NCBI RefSeq assembly: GCF_000715075.1
Contig: NC_134087.1
Span: forward strand, 154,863,436 to 154,927,435
DNA length: 64,000 nt
Origin: Nicotiana tabacum
Lineage: Eukaryota > Streptophyta > Magnoliopsida > Solanales > Solanaceae
Reading direction: 5' to 3'
Of this stretch, positions 20,778-30,597 are shown one piece after another. Made by a program: the position numbers and the translations under genes. The notes beneath the pieces are model-generated. The model was not told where the DNA came from. It saw nothing but the letters and a program-made list of their open reading frames with translations, and made no database searches. Every line of letters begins with the position of its first letter. Within the stretch, counting starts at the first letter, position 1.

Positions 20778-22868
20778 TGTAGACATGTAATTTTTGACCC
20801 TCCCTAGAATTTTCACATTTTTAGTGTTTAGATATTAGTTTAGGTCTAATAGTACGATTTTCACTATTTTTTTAACTTTTACTTTATTTTTATCACAAAA
20901 AAATAAAAATTACAAAAAAAATTTTTTCTTTAGGTTTATGTTAATTAGTATATTTATATTTATAGTATTATAAAATTTGAAAATACAAAAAAAAAAATCA
21001 GTTTCACTCGTTGTATTTAGTTTTATATTAGTTTATTTTAATTTAGAGTAATTTTTACATTTTTATAGATACATTGTATTGTTTGGTCTTTTTAGCCTAA
21101 GTTCAAATCCAAAAGACATGGTCCAACCCAATTACCCTTAGCCCATTCTTCCCAACCCATTATCCCACTTAAGTGCAAGATTTAATCCTAGCCATCTATT
21201 TCTTTCTTATCCAATGGCTATCATCCCTTCCCATCTCCATATAAAATACCCAATTATAGAAACCCTACCCTAAGTTTTCAATGACCAGACCTAGACCTAG
21301 ACTAAAAATCGGCAGCTTCTTCCATTGAGATACATCATTTTTAGTCCTTTATTGTATATGTAATCCAGTATTAGGTCTATTCGTTGTTTCTCAAATGTAA
21401 TTAGAGTTAGATATAATAGCTTTAAAAGGTGAAGTAGCTATTAATGACCAGGTGGGGTTGAAGCTATTTGCAAAATCTGTGGCCTCTCCTATTCCAAAAT
21501 TTCTCTTCACCAATCATTACTTTTACGGTGAAGACGTCTTCATTGGGGAAATTGAAATGAAAAAGAAAAGAGAAAGGGGAAGGAATTTTTGGAAAAAGAG
21601 ATAACAAAATTGAAGAAAACAAAAACAAAAAAGTTGAGAGGAAACAAAAGGAAAATAACATTGAAAAGAGTAAAGAAAAGACTTTTTTCAAAAGAAAGAG
21701 GAAAGATTGCTTTAACAAGAAAATATTCTGGTTAGAATAAGAAAAGGAGTTTTCCGTTTGTGGCTTTTGATTCGAGGTTCCGGTTTGTAATTTCGGTATT
21801 TTGGTCCAAGAATTATTACTTTGTTTAGCCTGATTGACTTGCAATTTTCAGCTTTGTTCATCAATAAAAGGTCAATTTCTCAATTTTTATTTTTATTTCA
21901 TTGTGTTATGATAACTTGGTACGCATGTTGGTTGATTTGTGATTCTATGTTGTCTGAGTAGCATGTCTTAGTTTTCATTTAAATTGTCTTTATTAGTTTT
22001 TATTTCAATTGTGATGTATGTAGTCTTGGTTCTTGAATAAATGCTTTTAATTGGGTAGATGAAAATTGGAGTTGTTTCTTTCTGTGCAAGAAAATAAGAA
22101 TGGGCCATAAAGTGTGTCTTGAACTATAAGGAATTTAGGCCAAGTAATATCATGTTAGCTAGCCTATTTACTTCCCCAATAATATCTTGTCCATAAATTC
22201 GGCATCACAACAATCTCAAAGTAGTTTAGTAAAATAATTCATAAACCTCGTAGCTTGCTTTAAGTGCGATTTAGTCTATTATCGTGGTTATGTATACGTT
22301 CGCGTAATTTAATTATGATTTTTTTTTTATTTTTTGTATAAAAATATAATAATAAATCGAGGTATGCGTTCGCGCAATTTCGACCAAACTTTCTTAATAT
22401 TAATAAAGCGTGATTAATTATGGACACGTACGTGTGATATGATTCTTGACGCGCCAAACAAAGAGTACACATACGCGTGACTCCTTTTAAAACAATTTTT
22501 AATCACGAATAAATCAAGCAATTAAAAATGCTAAAAAGGTAAAATTCACATAGGTTCTAAAATAAGTAATTAGACAACTTAAACCAAGTATAAATTGCTA
22601 GGCGACCGTTCCAGAACCACGGAACCCAGAAATGCCTAACACCTTCTCCTGGGTTAACAGAATTTCTTACCTAGATTTCTGTATTCGCAGATCATAAATA
22701 AGAGTCAACTTCCTTGATTCGAGATTTTAAACCGGTGACTTGGGACACCATAAATTATTCCAAGTGGCGACTCTGAATTAATATAAATAATTCCGTTTCG
22801 ATTATTGTCACATTAATTGGAAAAACTCCCTTATATGCCCCCTCGGGTGGTAAAAAGGAGGTGTGCTA
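20778..22868 (+). mobile_element. 3' LTR of element B
   Basis: 2091 bases, matching the 5' LTR from TGTAGACATG to GTGTGCTA. A perfect PBS-core copy TGGCGACTCT sits at 22765-22774. The terminal bases are altered from ACA to CTA, identified because ACTAT follows at 22869 as the duplicated target. Confidence 0.88.
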
Positions 22869-23039
22869 ACTATGACTCCATTGGTTAGGTTGGCGATATT
22901 TCAGCTCATGAGATGCAATAATATAATGCTACCAAGACAAGGCTTAGTCTTGTGGAACTCAGGGCAGGGCTTAGCCTGATTGAAAAGCAAATAGATAGTA
23001 CTAGAATAGAGCAATATTTATGGAAAGAGGGACAATGCT

Positions 23040-23725
23040 TAGTTTCATGCAAATGTGGAGGCAGGGATTAGCCTCATGCAAATGTGGAGGCAGATATTAG
23101 CCTCATGCAAGTGTGGAGGCAAGGACTAACCTCATACAGGTATGGAGGCAGGGATTAGCCTCATGCAAATATAGAGGAAAGAATTAGCCTCATGCAAACA
23201 TGGAGGCAAGGATTAGCCTCATGCAGGTATGGAGGCAGGGATTAGCCTCGTGTAGACAGGGAGGCAAGGATTAGCCTCATGCAGATATGGAGGCAAGGAT
23301 TAACCTCATGCAAATATGGAGGCAGGGATTAGCCTCATGCAAATATGGAGGCAGGGATTAGCCTCATACAGGTATGGAGGCAGGGATTAGCCTCGTGCAG
23401 ACAGGGAGGCAAGGATTAGCCTCATGCAGATACGGTGGCAAGGATTAGCCTCATGAAAATATGGAGGCAGGGACTAGCCTCATGCAAATATGGAGGCAAA
23501 GATTAGCCTCATGCAGATACGGAGGCAAGGATTAGACTCATGCAGATTTGGAGGCAAGGATTAGCCTCATGCAAGTATGGAGGCAAGGATTAGCCTCATG
23601 CAGATATGGGGTCTATGATTAGACTCATGAAGATATGGAGGCAAAGATTAGCCTCACGCAAATGTGGAGGCAAGGATTAGCCTCATGCGGATATGTAGGC
23701 AAGGATTAGCCTCATGCAAAGAGCG
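23040..23725 (-). repeat. 29-base hairpin tandem array
   Basis: About 23 units of AGGCAGGGATTAGCCTCATG plus a nine-base tail. GCCTC and GAGGC, separated by 11 bases, pair in nearly every unit. The loop varies (ATGCAAATATG, GTGTAGACAGG and others) while the arms are kept. It occupies the post-pol position typical of Ogre repeats. Confidence 0.9.
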
Positions 23726-24109
23726 AGTAGCAAATAAGAGTAGTATATGTCTTAGCTGGAGATATATTCGGTATCTGATTGACCTGATTGATAGTGACCT
23801 TGTCACGTGTGTATATTTATGGACGCTATCGTTATGTCAGATGTGCCTGGGTTCAAAGAAAAATTATAACTTTTGTGAGGAGGGAGGTTGGTTCGTGCTT
23901 CTGTCTGCTGGCCTTGCTTTGCTTTGTTTTGGAGGCCTTTTCGAGTTTCCCCAGGTAACGCCTGACTGTTACAGAAATAGAGTTTTCGAAAATATGCAAT
24001 TATTGATAAAAAGAGGGTTATTTTAGAAAACATAGTGAAATATCAAGTAACTTTAGATGAACTAGAGACTGTAACATATTTCAGAGACATTGCAACTTTT
24101 TCATGTTAG

Positions 24110-24317
24110 AATTTTGAGGGTCCTCCTCAAAATTCTGCCCCAGTTTGGCAGATGATCCCTCGACTGTTTGCGAGTAACGAGACTTGTCGACTCTTCCTCA
24201 AAATTTTGAGAATCCTTCTCAAAATTCTGCCCCAGTTTCTTAACCGATTTCTGGCCGTCTGACATATGTTGGCGTTGGCTGGATTGCTCCGGAATTTTGA
24301 GGGTCCTCCTCAAAATT
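24110..24317 (-). repeat. Three AATTTTGAGG inverted-repeat hairpins
   Basis: Perfect 10-base stems AATTTTGAGG / CCTCAAAATT with loop GTCCT lie at 24110-24134 and 24293-24317. A nine-base version with a seven-base loop is at 24202-24226. Each is followed by CTGCCCCAGTTT-like text. The stems are unusually good for neutral AT-rich DNA. Confidence 0.85.
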
Positions 24318-24382
24318 CTTCCCTCGTTTCTGATTTTGGGGGAAATGGAAATTTCATTATGATATGACCGAAGCCATAAGGA

Positions 24383-24427
24383 TGCCTACATATCCCTCTT
24401 AAATAGGAATCAGGTTAAGCGTAGTTC
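24383..24427 (-). other. Two-stem hairpin motif, copy C1
   Basis: Minus-strand reading: CTACG pairs with TGTAG (one G-T) and ATTCC with GGGAT (one G-T). It starts only 31 bases after the integrase stop codon. Confidence 0.6.
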
Positions 24428-24457
24428 AATTACATCAGATGAAGAAATGTAAATAGT

Positions 24458-25013
24458 CTATGCATAGTATCTCTTGACTGCATCTGAATTGATTGGTTTC
24501 GGCCAGATTTTTCCATCCATTTCTGCAAGTATGAGTGCTCCTCCTGTCAACACCCTGTAAACCATGTAAGGACCTTGCCAGTTGGGAGAGAATTTCCCTT
24601 TGGCTTCATTTTAGTGTGAGAAAATCTTCTTCAGCACCAGCTGTCCCGGTGCAAATTGCCTTGGTTTGACCCTTTTGTTGAAAGCTCTGGACATTCTGTT
24701 CTGGTAAAGCTGATTGTGACATACTGCGTTCATCCTTTTTCCACCTATGAGGGCCAATTGTTCATAGCAGTTCCTTATCCATTCTGCATTGCTGAGTTCA
24801 GCTTCCTGTATGATTCTTAAATAAGGAATCTCCACCTCGGCTGGGATGACAGCCTCGATACCATAAACCAACATGTAGGGAGTTTCTCCAGTTGATGTGC
24901 GAACTATAGTGCAGTATCCTAACAGAGCGAAAGGTAGTTTCTCGTTCCATTGTTTGTGGTTTTCTACCATTTTCCTTAGTATTTTCTTGATGTTTTTGTT
25001 GGCGGCTTCTACG
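24458..25013 (-). pseudogene. pol: Integrase C-terminal fragment (element C)
   Basis: The minus strand reads VEAANKNIKKILRKMVENH, then KLPFALLGYCTIVRTS, TPYMLVYGIEAVIPAEVEIP, VKPRQFAPGQLVLKK, and after an in-frame TAA near 24613, EAKGKFSPNWQGPY to the end SDAVKRYYA at 24458. It begins almost exactly at the glutamate of the DDE catalytic triad, so the active site is lost. It aligns with 49005-49557 of element A. Element C's 5' LTR is fused directly upstream. Confidence 0.88.
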
Positions 25014-26576
25014 GCTTCAAGTAGGAAAGTCGAACCAAGAACATCGATAGAGGCACATTAGAATAAAAATAAAAACTAAAAAAAATCAAAAGACATCGAA
25101 TTAGGGTAAAGAAGAATCACAGAAACCAAAGCATAGGACAAAGTCATTACACAAGTAACCTAGACAAACTCAGAATCCAAACAATAATATCGAAAAATTA
25201 GGGCTTTTAGAATAAACAAGTCAGGGTTAAATCAAACCTTACGAAATTGGTTAGAACACATAAGAAACAGAAGGTTAAACACTCAAAATTATCAAACGTT
25301 TTGGGGAAAGAAAATTTCGCGAAACCCCAATCATAGAAGTCAAAAACTTTTGAAGTATTGTAGTGTTTAAAATTGGTCAGTAGTAGAGGAATAAGAGAAA
25401 CTTAAAGAAAAATCACAGAAACTTGAAAACATTTCAAGTATGCAGAGATTAAAACAGTAAATAGCAAAGAACCCAAAATGTAGTGCTCAAATCGGTTAAC
25501 AGTAAAGAAACAAAAGATCTTTAAAGAAAAGTCATTGACAAACTCAGAATACTTCCAGATCTACAAATATCGAGACGGATTCATGTTCAAAGATTACGGT
25601 TTTGAGGAGAAAGGGGAGGGGTAAAGAGAACCTGGTTTTGAACCAGAGATTTGAACTATGGAACTTCAATAGAAATTACTCGCAAACCATGGACAAAACC
25701 TTGAAGAGCTTTGAACGAGATCTGGACTAGATCTCTTCGAGGTTCTTCCACAAAAACCACATAATCGAACAACCAAGGGGATAAGAGACAAGTAGAGGCT
25801 TCTACAGCCATAGGACGCCATAGATCGGACAGGGATTCAAAGGATCAGGGTTGATTTTGGGGGACAGCGATTAGGGTTAGGGGTTGGTTTCAGAGAGAAC
25901 TAGAGAGGAGGGGATCCAGAGACGGCCGTATGGAGAAAATGATTAGGGTTTAGGGGGTCGTTTGATTAAAAAAGGCAAGTGTTGATGTGGATCGTTGATC
26001 TAAAGGATTAACGACCACGATTTGATGGGGATCTTGGGTCAGGTAGGTATAGATTGGGCTTGGGTAATTGGGCTTGTATTAAAGGGGTTAAAATTGGGCT
26101 TATTTAATAGGCTAGGTTCAAAATAAAAAAGGGCTATTTATTAAATACATTATTTAATTGATAAAACAATTTTAAAAATGGTTAATAAATTATAAAAATG
26201 ATTTTCATGCCTGGAAATTTTTTAAAGTAATTACTTAATATTTAAAAAATATAAAAGGCTATTTTCCAATAAAATAATGTAATAATGCAAGCATAGGCTA
26301 TAATTGCAAAGTAATTGCAATTGTATCCTAAAAATACAGATGTGGCTATTTGTGTAATAATTGAAACTTAATACGAATGCAAATGATAAAATTAAGCCAC
26401 AAAAATTATTAAAACTATTTTGTGATACAATTTTGCAATTATTTATATGAATAAAATACTAAGATAAATTAATTAAAAATGTAATAATTATGGAAAAATA
26501 CCAATTGATGCTAATGCGTAGTTTCAAAGGTATATATGCATTTTAAAATATTATAAGAAAAAATTAGGTATCAACA
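25014..26576 (-). mobile_element. 5' LTR of element C, truncated
   Basis: 25785-26576 matches 8988-9782 closely, for example the GATTAGGGTTTAGG and AATTGGGCT parts. 25014-25784 is LTR interior lost or replaced in the other copy. It begins at the outer element edge (ATCAACA) and is cut at 25014, where integrase starts, so its U5 end, PBS and everything up to the integrase core were deleted together. Confidence 0.75.
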
Positions 26577-26581
26577 TCGGG

Positions 26582-27160
26582 TTTCTTTGATGAGTTCCTA
26601 GAACTTGGGTATGTGAGTGATCATTGATTCAGGTTTGAGGGGGATCAAGGGTAGGTTGTGGTGCATTTTTTAGGAGTGTGATAAGTGTTGGTTTGCAAAT
26701 ATTGGGTCGAGTGATGGTGGTGGTGTTGATGGGTTTGCACTGGTGGTGGGTTAATGTTTTGGGGAGGTGCGGGATTGTGATACGGGTGCGGTGCGGGAGG
26801 ATTCGGAGCTACAGGTGGTGGATTTTGGTTTTGAGTGTTTTGTGGTGGTATTTGGTTCTGAGTAGTTGTGTTTTGCTGGTTGATATTTGGGACATTTAGA
26901 GTAAGGTAAAGGTTTGCCAGATTTTGGACCTGCTCAAGCTCACCCTGCAGCTCCAGGATTTTCTGCTCCAAACGTAAGACCAACTCATTTTGTCTTGGCG
27001 TACTTCTTTCGCCTGAGGTTTCAACACTCTCTGCCATGGTAGCATTGTCTTTGAGAATACGATGTAGATCACACATCTTCCCTTTGCCTTTGCCTTTACT
27101 TTTTTGGTTGCTAGGTGGAGGAGGACCTTTTGATCTAGTGTGGCATGCAGATGATGTCAA
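26582..27160 (-). pseudogene. gag: gag N-terminus (element D)
   Basis: From ATG at 27160: MTSSACHTRSKGPPPPSNQ, a basic KGKGKGK stretch, a leucine-rich helix LVLRLEQKILELQGELEQVQ, then a long Q/N/P/H-rich tail with HQHHHHH. The frame stops at 26645. It should continue into the capsid at 4436 on the other side of element C. Low-complexity proline-rich linkers are usual in Tat gag N-termini. The open frame of 171 codons is longer than other D remnants. Confidence 0.7.
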
Positions 27161-27341
27161 TATGCACGAACCAACCTTTGGGAATGGGAATAATCAAAAG
27201 AAATAAAAACAAAAGGTAACCAAGTCAATAAGACGGAGTACAAGAGTGTTTGCAATTTTTTAGACATGTATCACATAAGGTTATGCAATAATTCGCATCC
27301 TAATTTGGGGACTTCATTGTGCCTAAGTTAGGCCTAAGCGA
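27161..27341 (-). other. Spacer between ORF1 and gag, element D
   Basis: Noncoding leader sequence upstream of the gag start, ending at the probable solo LTR. No motif recognised. Confidence 0.5.
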
Positions 27342-27346
27342 CCATA

Positions 27347-28074
27347 GACTTGGAGGAGATTCATGTCAATATTTTCCTCACTCCATTAATAAAAAAATAA
27401 GCCAACTCAACCTTTCACTAAATTGAAATAATAATTATAAAGTCATTAATGGCATCAAGTCTTATTACATCGAAATCTAATCTAATCTAAAAATCAATAA
27501 AGAACATTATTTCGGTTACCCTAAAATGGATAACAATTGAATTTATACTGTGATTTTAAGGACATGTCATTTACTTAGTAGAAATTGGGAGAAAAATTAA
27601 ATTGATACTGGAATTAACTGCAAATATAAACAAAGAAAACCAAATAAAACGTATAGCTTCAATCCTTGAACTAGACTGTCCTAGAATTAAATGAATATTT
27701 CGCCGAAGAGTATGAACACATTAACAAGAATATTAAGAGCTTAAGAGAAAGTGAATATATAGCCTTTGTAGCATGAATGAGATACACCTTTACAAATGAT
27801 CAGCTCCCCTTTATATAGTGGGGAGTCCTACTTCTAGTACAATTCTAAATACAGTTAGAAATCCCATAGTTGGATAATTAAGTGGCATCTTCTTGATACG
27901 TGTCATGATCTGCGCCGTGATCCTCGCTCGATTGCGGATATTTTGTCTTTTCGTTACTTGACCCAGTATGCTACCCTTGATCTCCATCTTATTCGATCCC
28001 AATCTTGGTTGATCTCAATCTTGGTCGGTCTCAGTTTTGGTCGGTCTCGATCTTAATCAGACTCGGGGTCTACA
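27347..28074 (-). mobile_element. Probable solo LTR inside element D
   Basis: The minus strand starts TGTAGACCCCGAG at 28074. CCCCTTTATATA, a minus-strand TATA block, lies about 260 bases in, as in the other G-like LTRs. CCATA flanks both ends (27342-27346 and 28075-28079). The 3' end lacks the usual CA, so this boundary is tentative. Repeated TTGGTCGGTCTC text lies at 28000-28050. It separates ORF1 from gag. Confidence 0.5.
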
Positions 28075-28182
28075 CCATAGTTTGATATAAAATGGAGTCG
28101 ATCCTCGGCTAATCATGCTCCAACCTCGATCAGTTGCACAAAAAGGGGCAAGCCTGATTATAACCGTATAAAATTTCCTAGT

Positions 28183-29780
28183 CTACTTGTTCCCTAAAGG
28201 ACCTTCTCTATGTTTGGCTCTCTTGACCCCATTAATCACATTCCCTAGATCGCACATGTACAGTAGCAAGTAAGCCTTTGCCAACTTTCCTCCTTCATCA
28301 TCGTCCATGCCTTGACAATCCCAAAGCCTTTTTCTCATCTTCCCCTCTAGTTTCATCAATCCCTGCTCTAGATATTCTAACATCTCTCTTGACTAATTGC
28401 TCCAGACACTTAGCTTTGGACTCGATTACCCTTTTTCGTAACATGTTATACTTCACCTGTGCCTCAATCATCTTACATATGATCCTATCTTTCAAATTGG
28501 CCCTAGGTTTGACTTCCCTAGCTATGTCGTCCTCCAACCATGAGAGATAGCAGTACATATGACCGGTGTGATACCTGTCTGGTTCAATAGTCTCTCCTTC
28601 CACGATGATCTTTTGGTTCCACATGTGTTGCTCTTCGAACTCGAACGAGATGACATCCCTTTTGAAATCTATCTTATATTGAACCCTGTTGGAAACTCGA
28701 GGTATGACTTGTTTCCTTCCAGCTTGCATCATTACCCTTATATGAGATTAAGGGTAGATGTCTCGCAGCCCAATCAGTACTAAGTGAATAGTTCCTTTAG
28801 ATTTGATAATAAACACACTACTCAAACATCTAATGTACTTGCTCATCCGTTAGACTGCTGAAGAAATACACCCAACTTACACTATTTCCAGGCTTTGCAA
28901 ACCTGTCTAGAATGAACTTCATCTTCGTTAGATGATGACTGGCTATGTAGTCATTCAGTGGTCTTCGCAGAAGCTCCTGGCGATACTCACCCCTCTAAAA
29001 GTGTTCCAGCAGTCAAACTTGTAGCAAGAGATTACAACCCTCAAAGTGTCGGGACCCATGCTTGCACCGATCTAGATCACGGTACATCTCAGCTAAGATC
29101 ATAGGGATGATAGTGTACTTTTTCCCCTCGATACCCTCCATTGAGGTCCTGACGACCATGGCTAAGCGAGTATGAATTTTTCCCCTTGTATCGGAAAGAT
29201 CAACAAACCCAAGAAACATACTATGAAAACATAAACCCGGTGGTGCACCCATCCTTAAGAGGTAATGGCTAGCTCCTCATGATGAGGGCCATATGATTTA
29301 CTATGTCTATAATGCTCATAGAGAAATTCAAAGGTGATGTATGATTTCTTCAGACAGACCAGTTCATCATTCTTCTTAAAACCCAACATCTTCAGAAAAC
29401 CACTTGGAGTGCGATTTTCTGCCACAAATAGTCCTGGGCTATCCCATGGTAACTTGGTGAAACCCCCAAGTTCTTCCATGAGAGGATTCATTTCTATACT
29501 GTCAAGTCTAAAAATAGCCCTCTTATCATCCCAGAACATGGTAGCAGCCTCAATCAGTTCCCTATTTGATCAAATGTTCAACAAAGATAGCTGGTCACCA
29601 AGTACTCTCCTCACATGGTTTCTATCACAGGGTGCAAGGTCTTTCTACCAGTTAATTAACAAAGGCGGGATATTCTTGACCATACCGAACCTGGATATTT
29701 CGTTCTTCATTTTATGCAAACAAATAAAAGTTACTCCTTTCCACATCCATATTCGACTATTTACGCAATAATGATCAGCA
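28183..29780 (-). pseudogene. ORF1 of element D (PMD-like), broken
   Basis: Broken minus-strand frames carry FWDDKRAIFRLDSIEMNP, MEELGGF, TIIPMILAEMYRDLDRCKHG and RHFEGCNLLLQ. They correspond to FWDPAHKVFRFSDFELTP, LEEIAGY and IILSDIYRALTLCKSG in the intact ORF1 at 41641. The later part has KDRIICKMIEAQVKYNMLRK and a basic, partly helical tail. It lies between PBS and gag, the ORF1 place in Ogre elements. The resemblance to plant mobile domains is an inference from the E-x-TPTLEE type motif. At least four frame breaks. Confidence 0.72.
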
Positions 29781-30574
29781 TGGTGACACGTTTTCACCAA
29801 ATAATGCACATAATATGTTGATGTCCTTTGGGTTATGGAAATCTCGTTGGACTTCGGACAAGGTTCATTTAAGCGGGTTGTTACGCCAATGATGTCTCAA
29901 TCCATACTAAGTTTAGCGTGATGCATGTACATTTCAAATCGGAGTATGGATTTCTAGAGATGTCTAGACTGGTACTCTCAAATGGACAACTTGAGAGGAA
30001 AAGTTACGGGACCGTCGACTACACCGTTGATTAACTAGTCTACCGCAAATAAGCTTTCCAATTTTAAAAGGGTGTCTTTAGGGAAAGTGCGGACACTTAT
30101 CAAGCGCCGCTATGTTGATAATAAGCACGAGTGGAGTATGATGTGAGCATGATTTATGCAAAATAGTAACACACTACAAAATATTTACATTTTGAAAGTG
30201 CGTAAAAACAATAGGTAATATAATAAAGATGAATAGGAGAAAGAAAAGCAAAAGGAGAGACAAAAGAGAGAAAATAGTTTAACTCATGAAAATGTACGAG
30301 AACGTAATAAAGCAAATAGGAAAATAGGGATGGGAGAGTCATGATAGAGCAGTCTTAGACAAGATCAAGGGAGTGGGGAGAGGACGTACATGTCATAGCA
30401 AAAAAAGGAAAACAATGAGGGGATGTTCATGTCATAGCAATTTAGAAAGAAAATAAAGGAAATGATGTGCATGTCATAGAAATTTAAATGAACAAAGGGA
30501 AATAAGGGAAGGGATGCATATGTTATAAAATAATCCACACAAGTCAACTTCATTATGGTAAGGTCCTATGTGTA
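29781..30574 (-). other. Element D leader before ORF1
   Basis: Noncoding. 30370-30560 holds an irregular repeat around GTGCATGTCATAG-like text. No gene seen; the short minus-strand frames across 30154-30553 are repeat-derived. Confidence 0.55.
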
Positions 30575-30594
30575 AATCCCTAGCATAGTCTCCA
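30575..30594 (-). other. Decayed tRNA-Arg primer binding site
   Basis: The minus strand reads TGGAGACTATGCTAGGGATT, three differences from the PBS of elements A and B, three bases from the LTR end. It supports a tRNA-Arg primer for element D. Confidence 0.65.
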
Positions 30595-30597
30595 CGT

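Larger units (their letters stand above)
10402..22868 (+). mobile_element. Element B: Ogre-like, gag present, pol deleted
   Basis: LTRs 10402-12473 and 20778-22868 flank a tRNA-Arg PBS, long leader, gag, pol intron remnant, last pol codons, 3' arrays and a polypurine tract. The target duplication ACTAT is at 10397-10401 and 22869-22873. The 3' LTR ends GTGTGCTA where the 5' LTR has GTGTGACA. Protease, RT, RNase H and integrase are absent and no ORF1 remains, so it is non-autonomous. It lies inside the 3' region of element C. Confidence 0.88.
22874..24457 (-). other. Element C 3' noncoding region, pol side
   Basis: Contains the 29-base hairpin array (23040-23725), three AATTTTGAGG hairpins (24110-24317) and a two-stem motif (24383-24427). 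The plus-strand frame 23664-24026 is partly repeat and shows no known domain. No gene is supported. Confidence 0.65.
4442..26576 (-). mobile_element. Element C: middle-layer Tat element
   Basis: Edges are plus-strand TGTCGCGCC at 4442 and ATCAACA at 26576, flanked by TCAGG (4437-4441) and TCGGG (26577-26581), a 5-base duplication with one change. Minus-strand order is: truncated 5' LTR (26576-25014), integrase C-terminus (25013-24458), 3' noncoding region with repeats, inserted element B, polypurine tract, and 3' LTR (9782-4442). gag, protease, RT and most of integrase are gone. It sits inside gag of element D. Confidence 0.8.
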
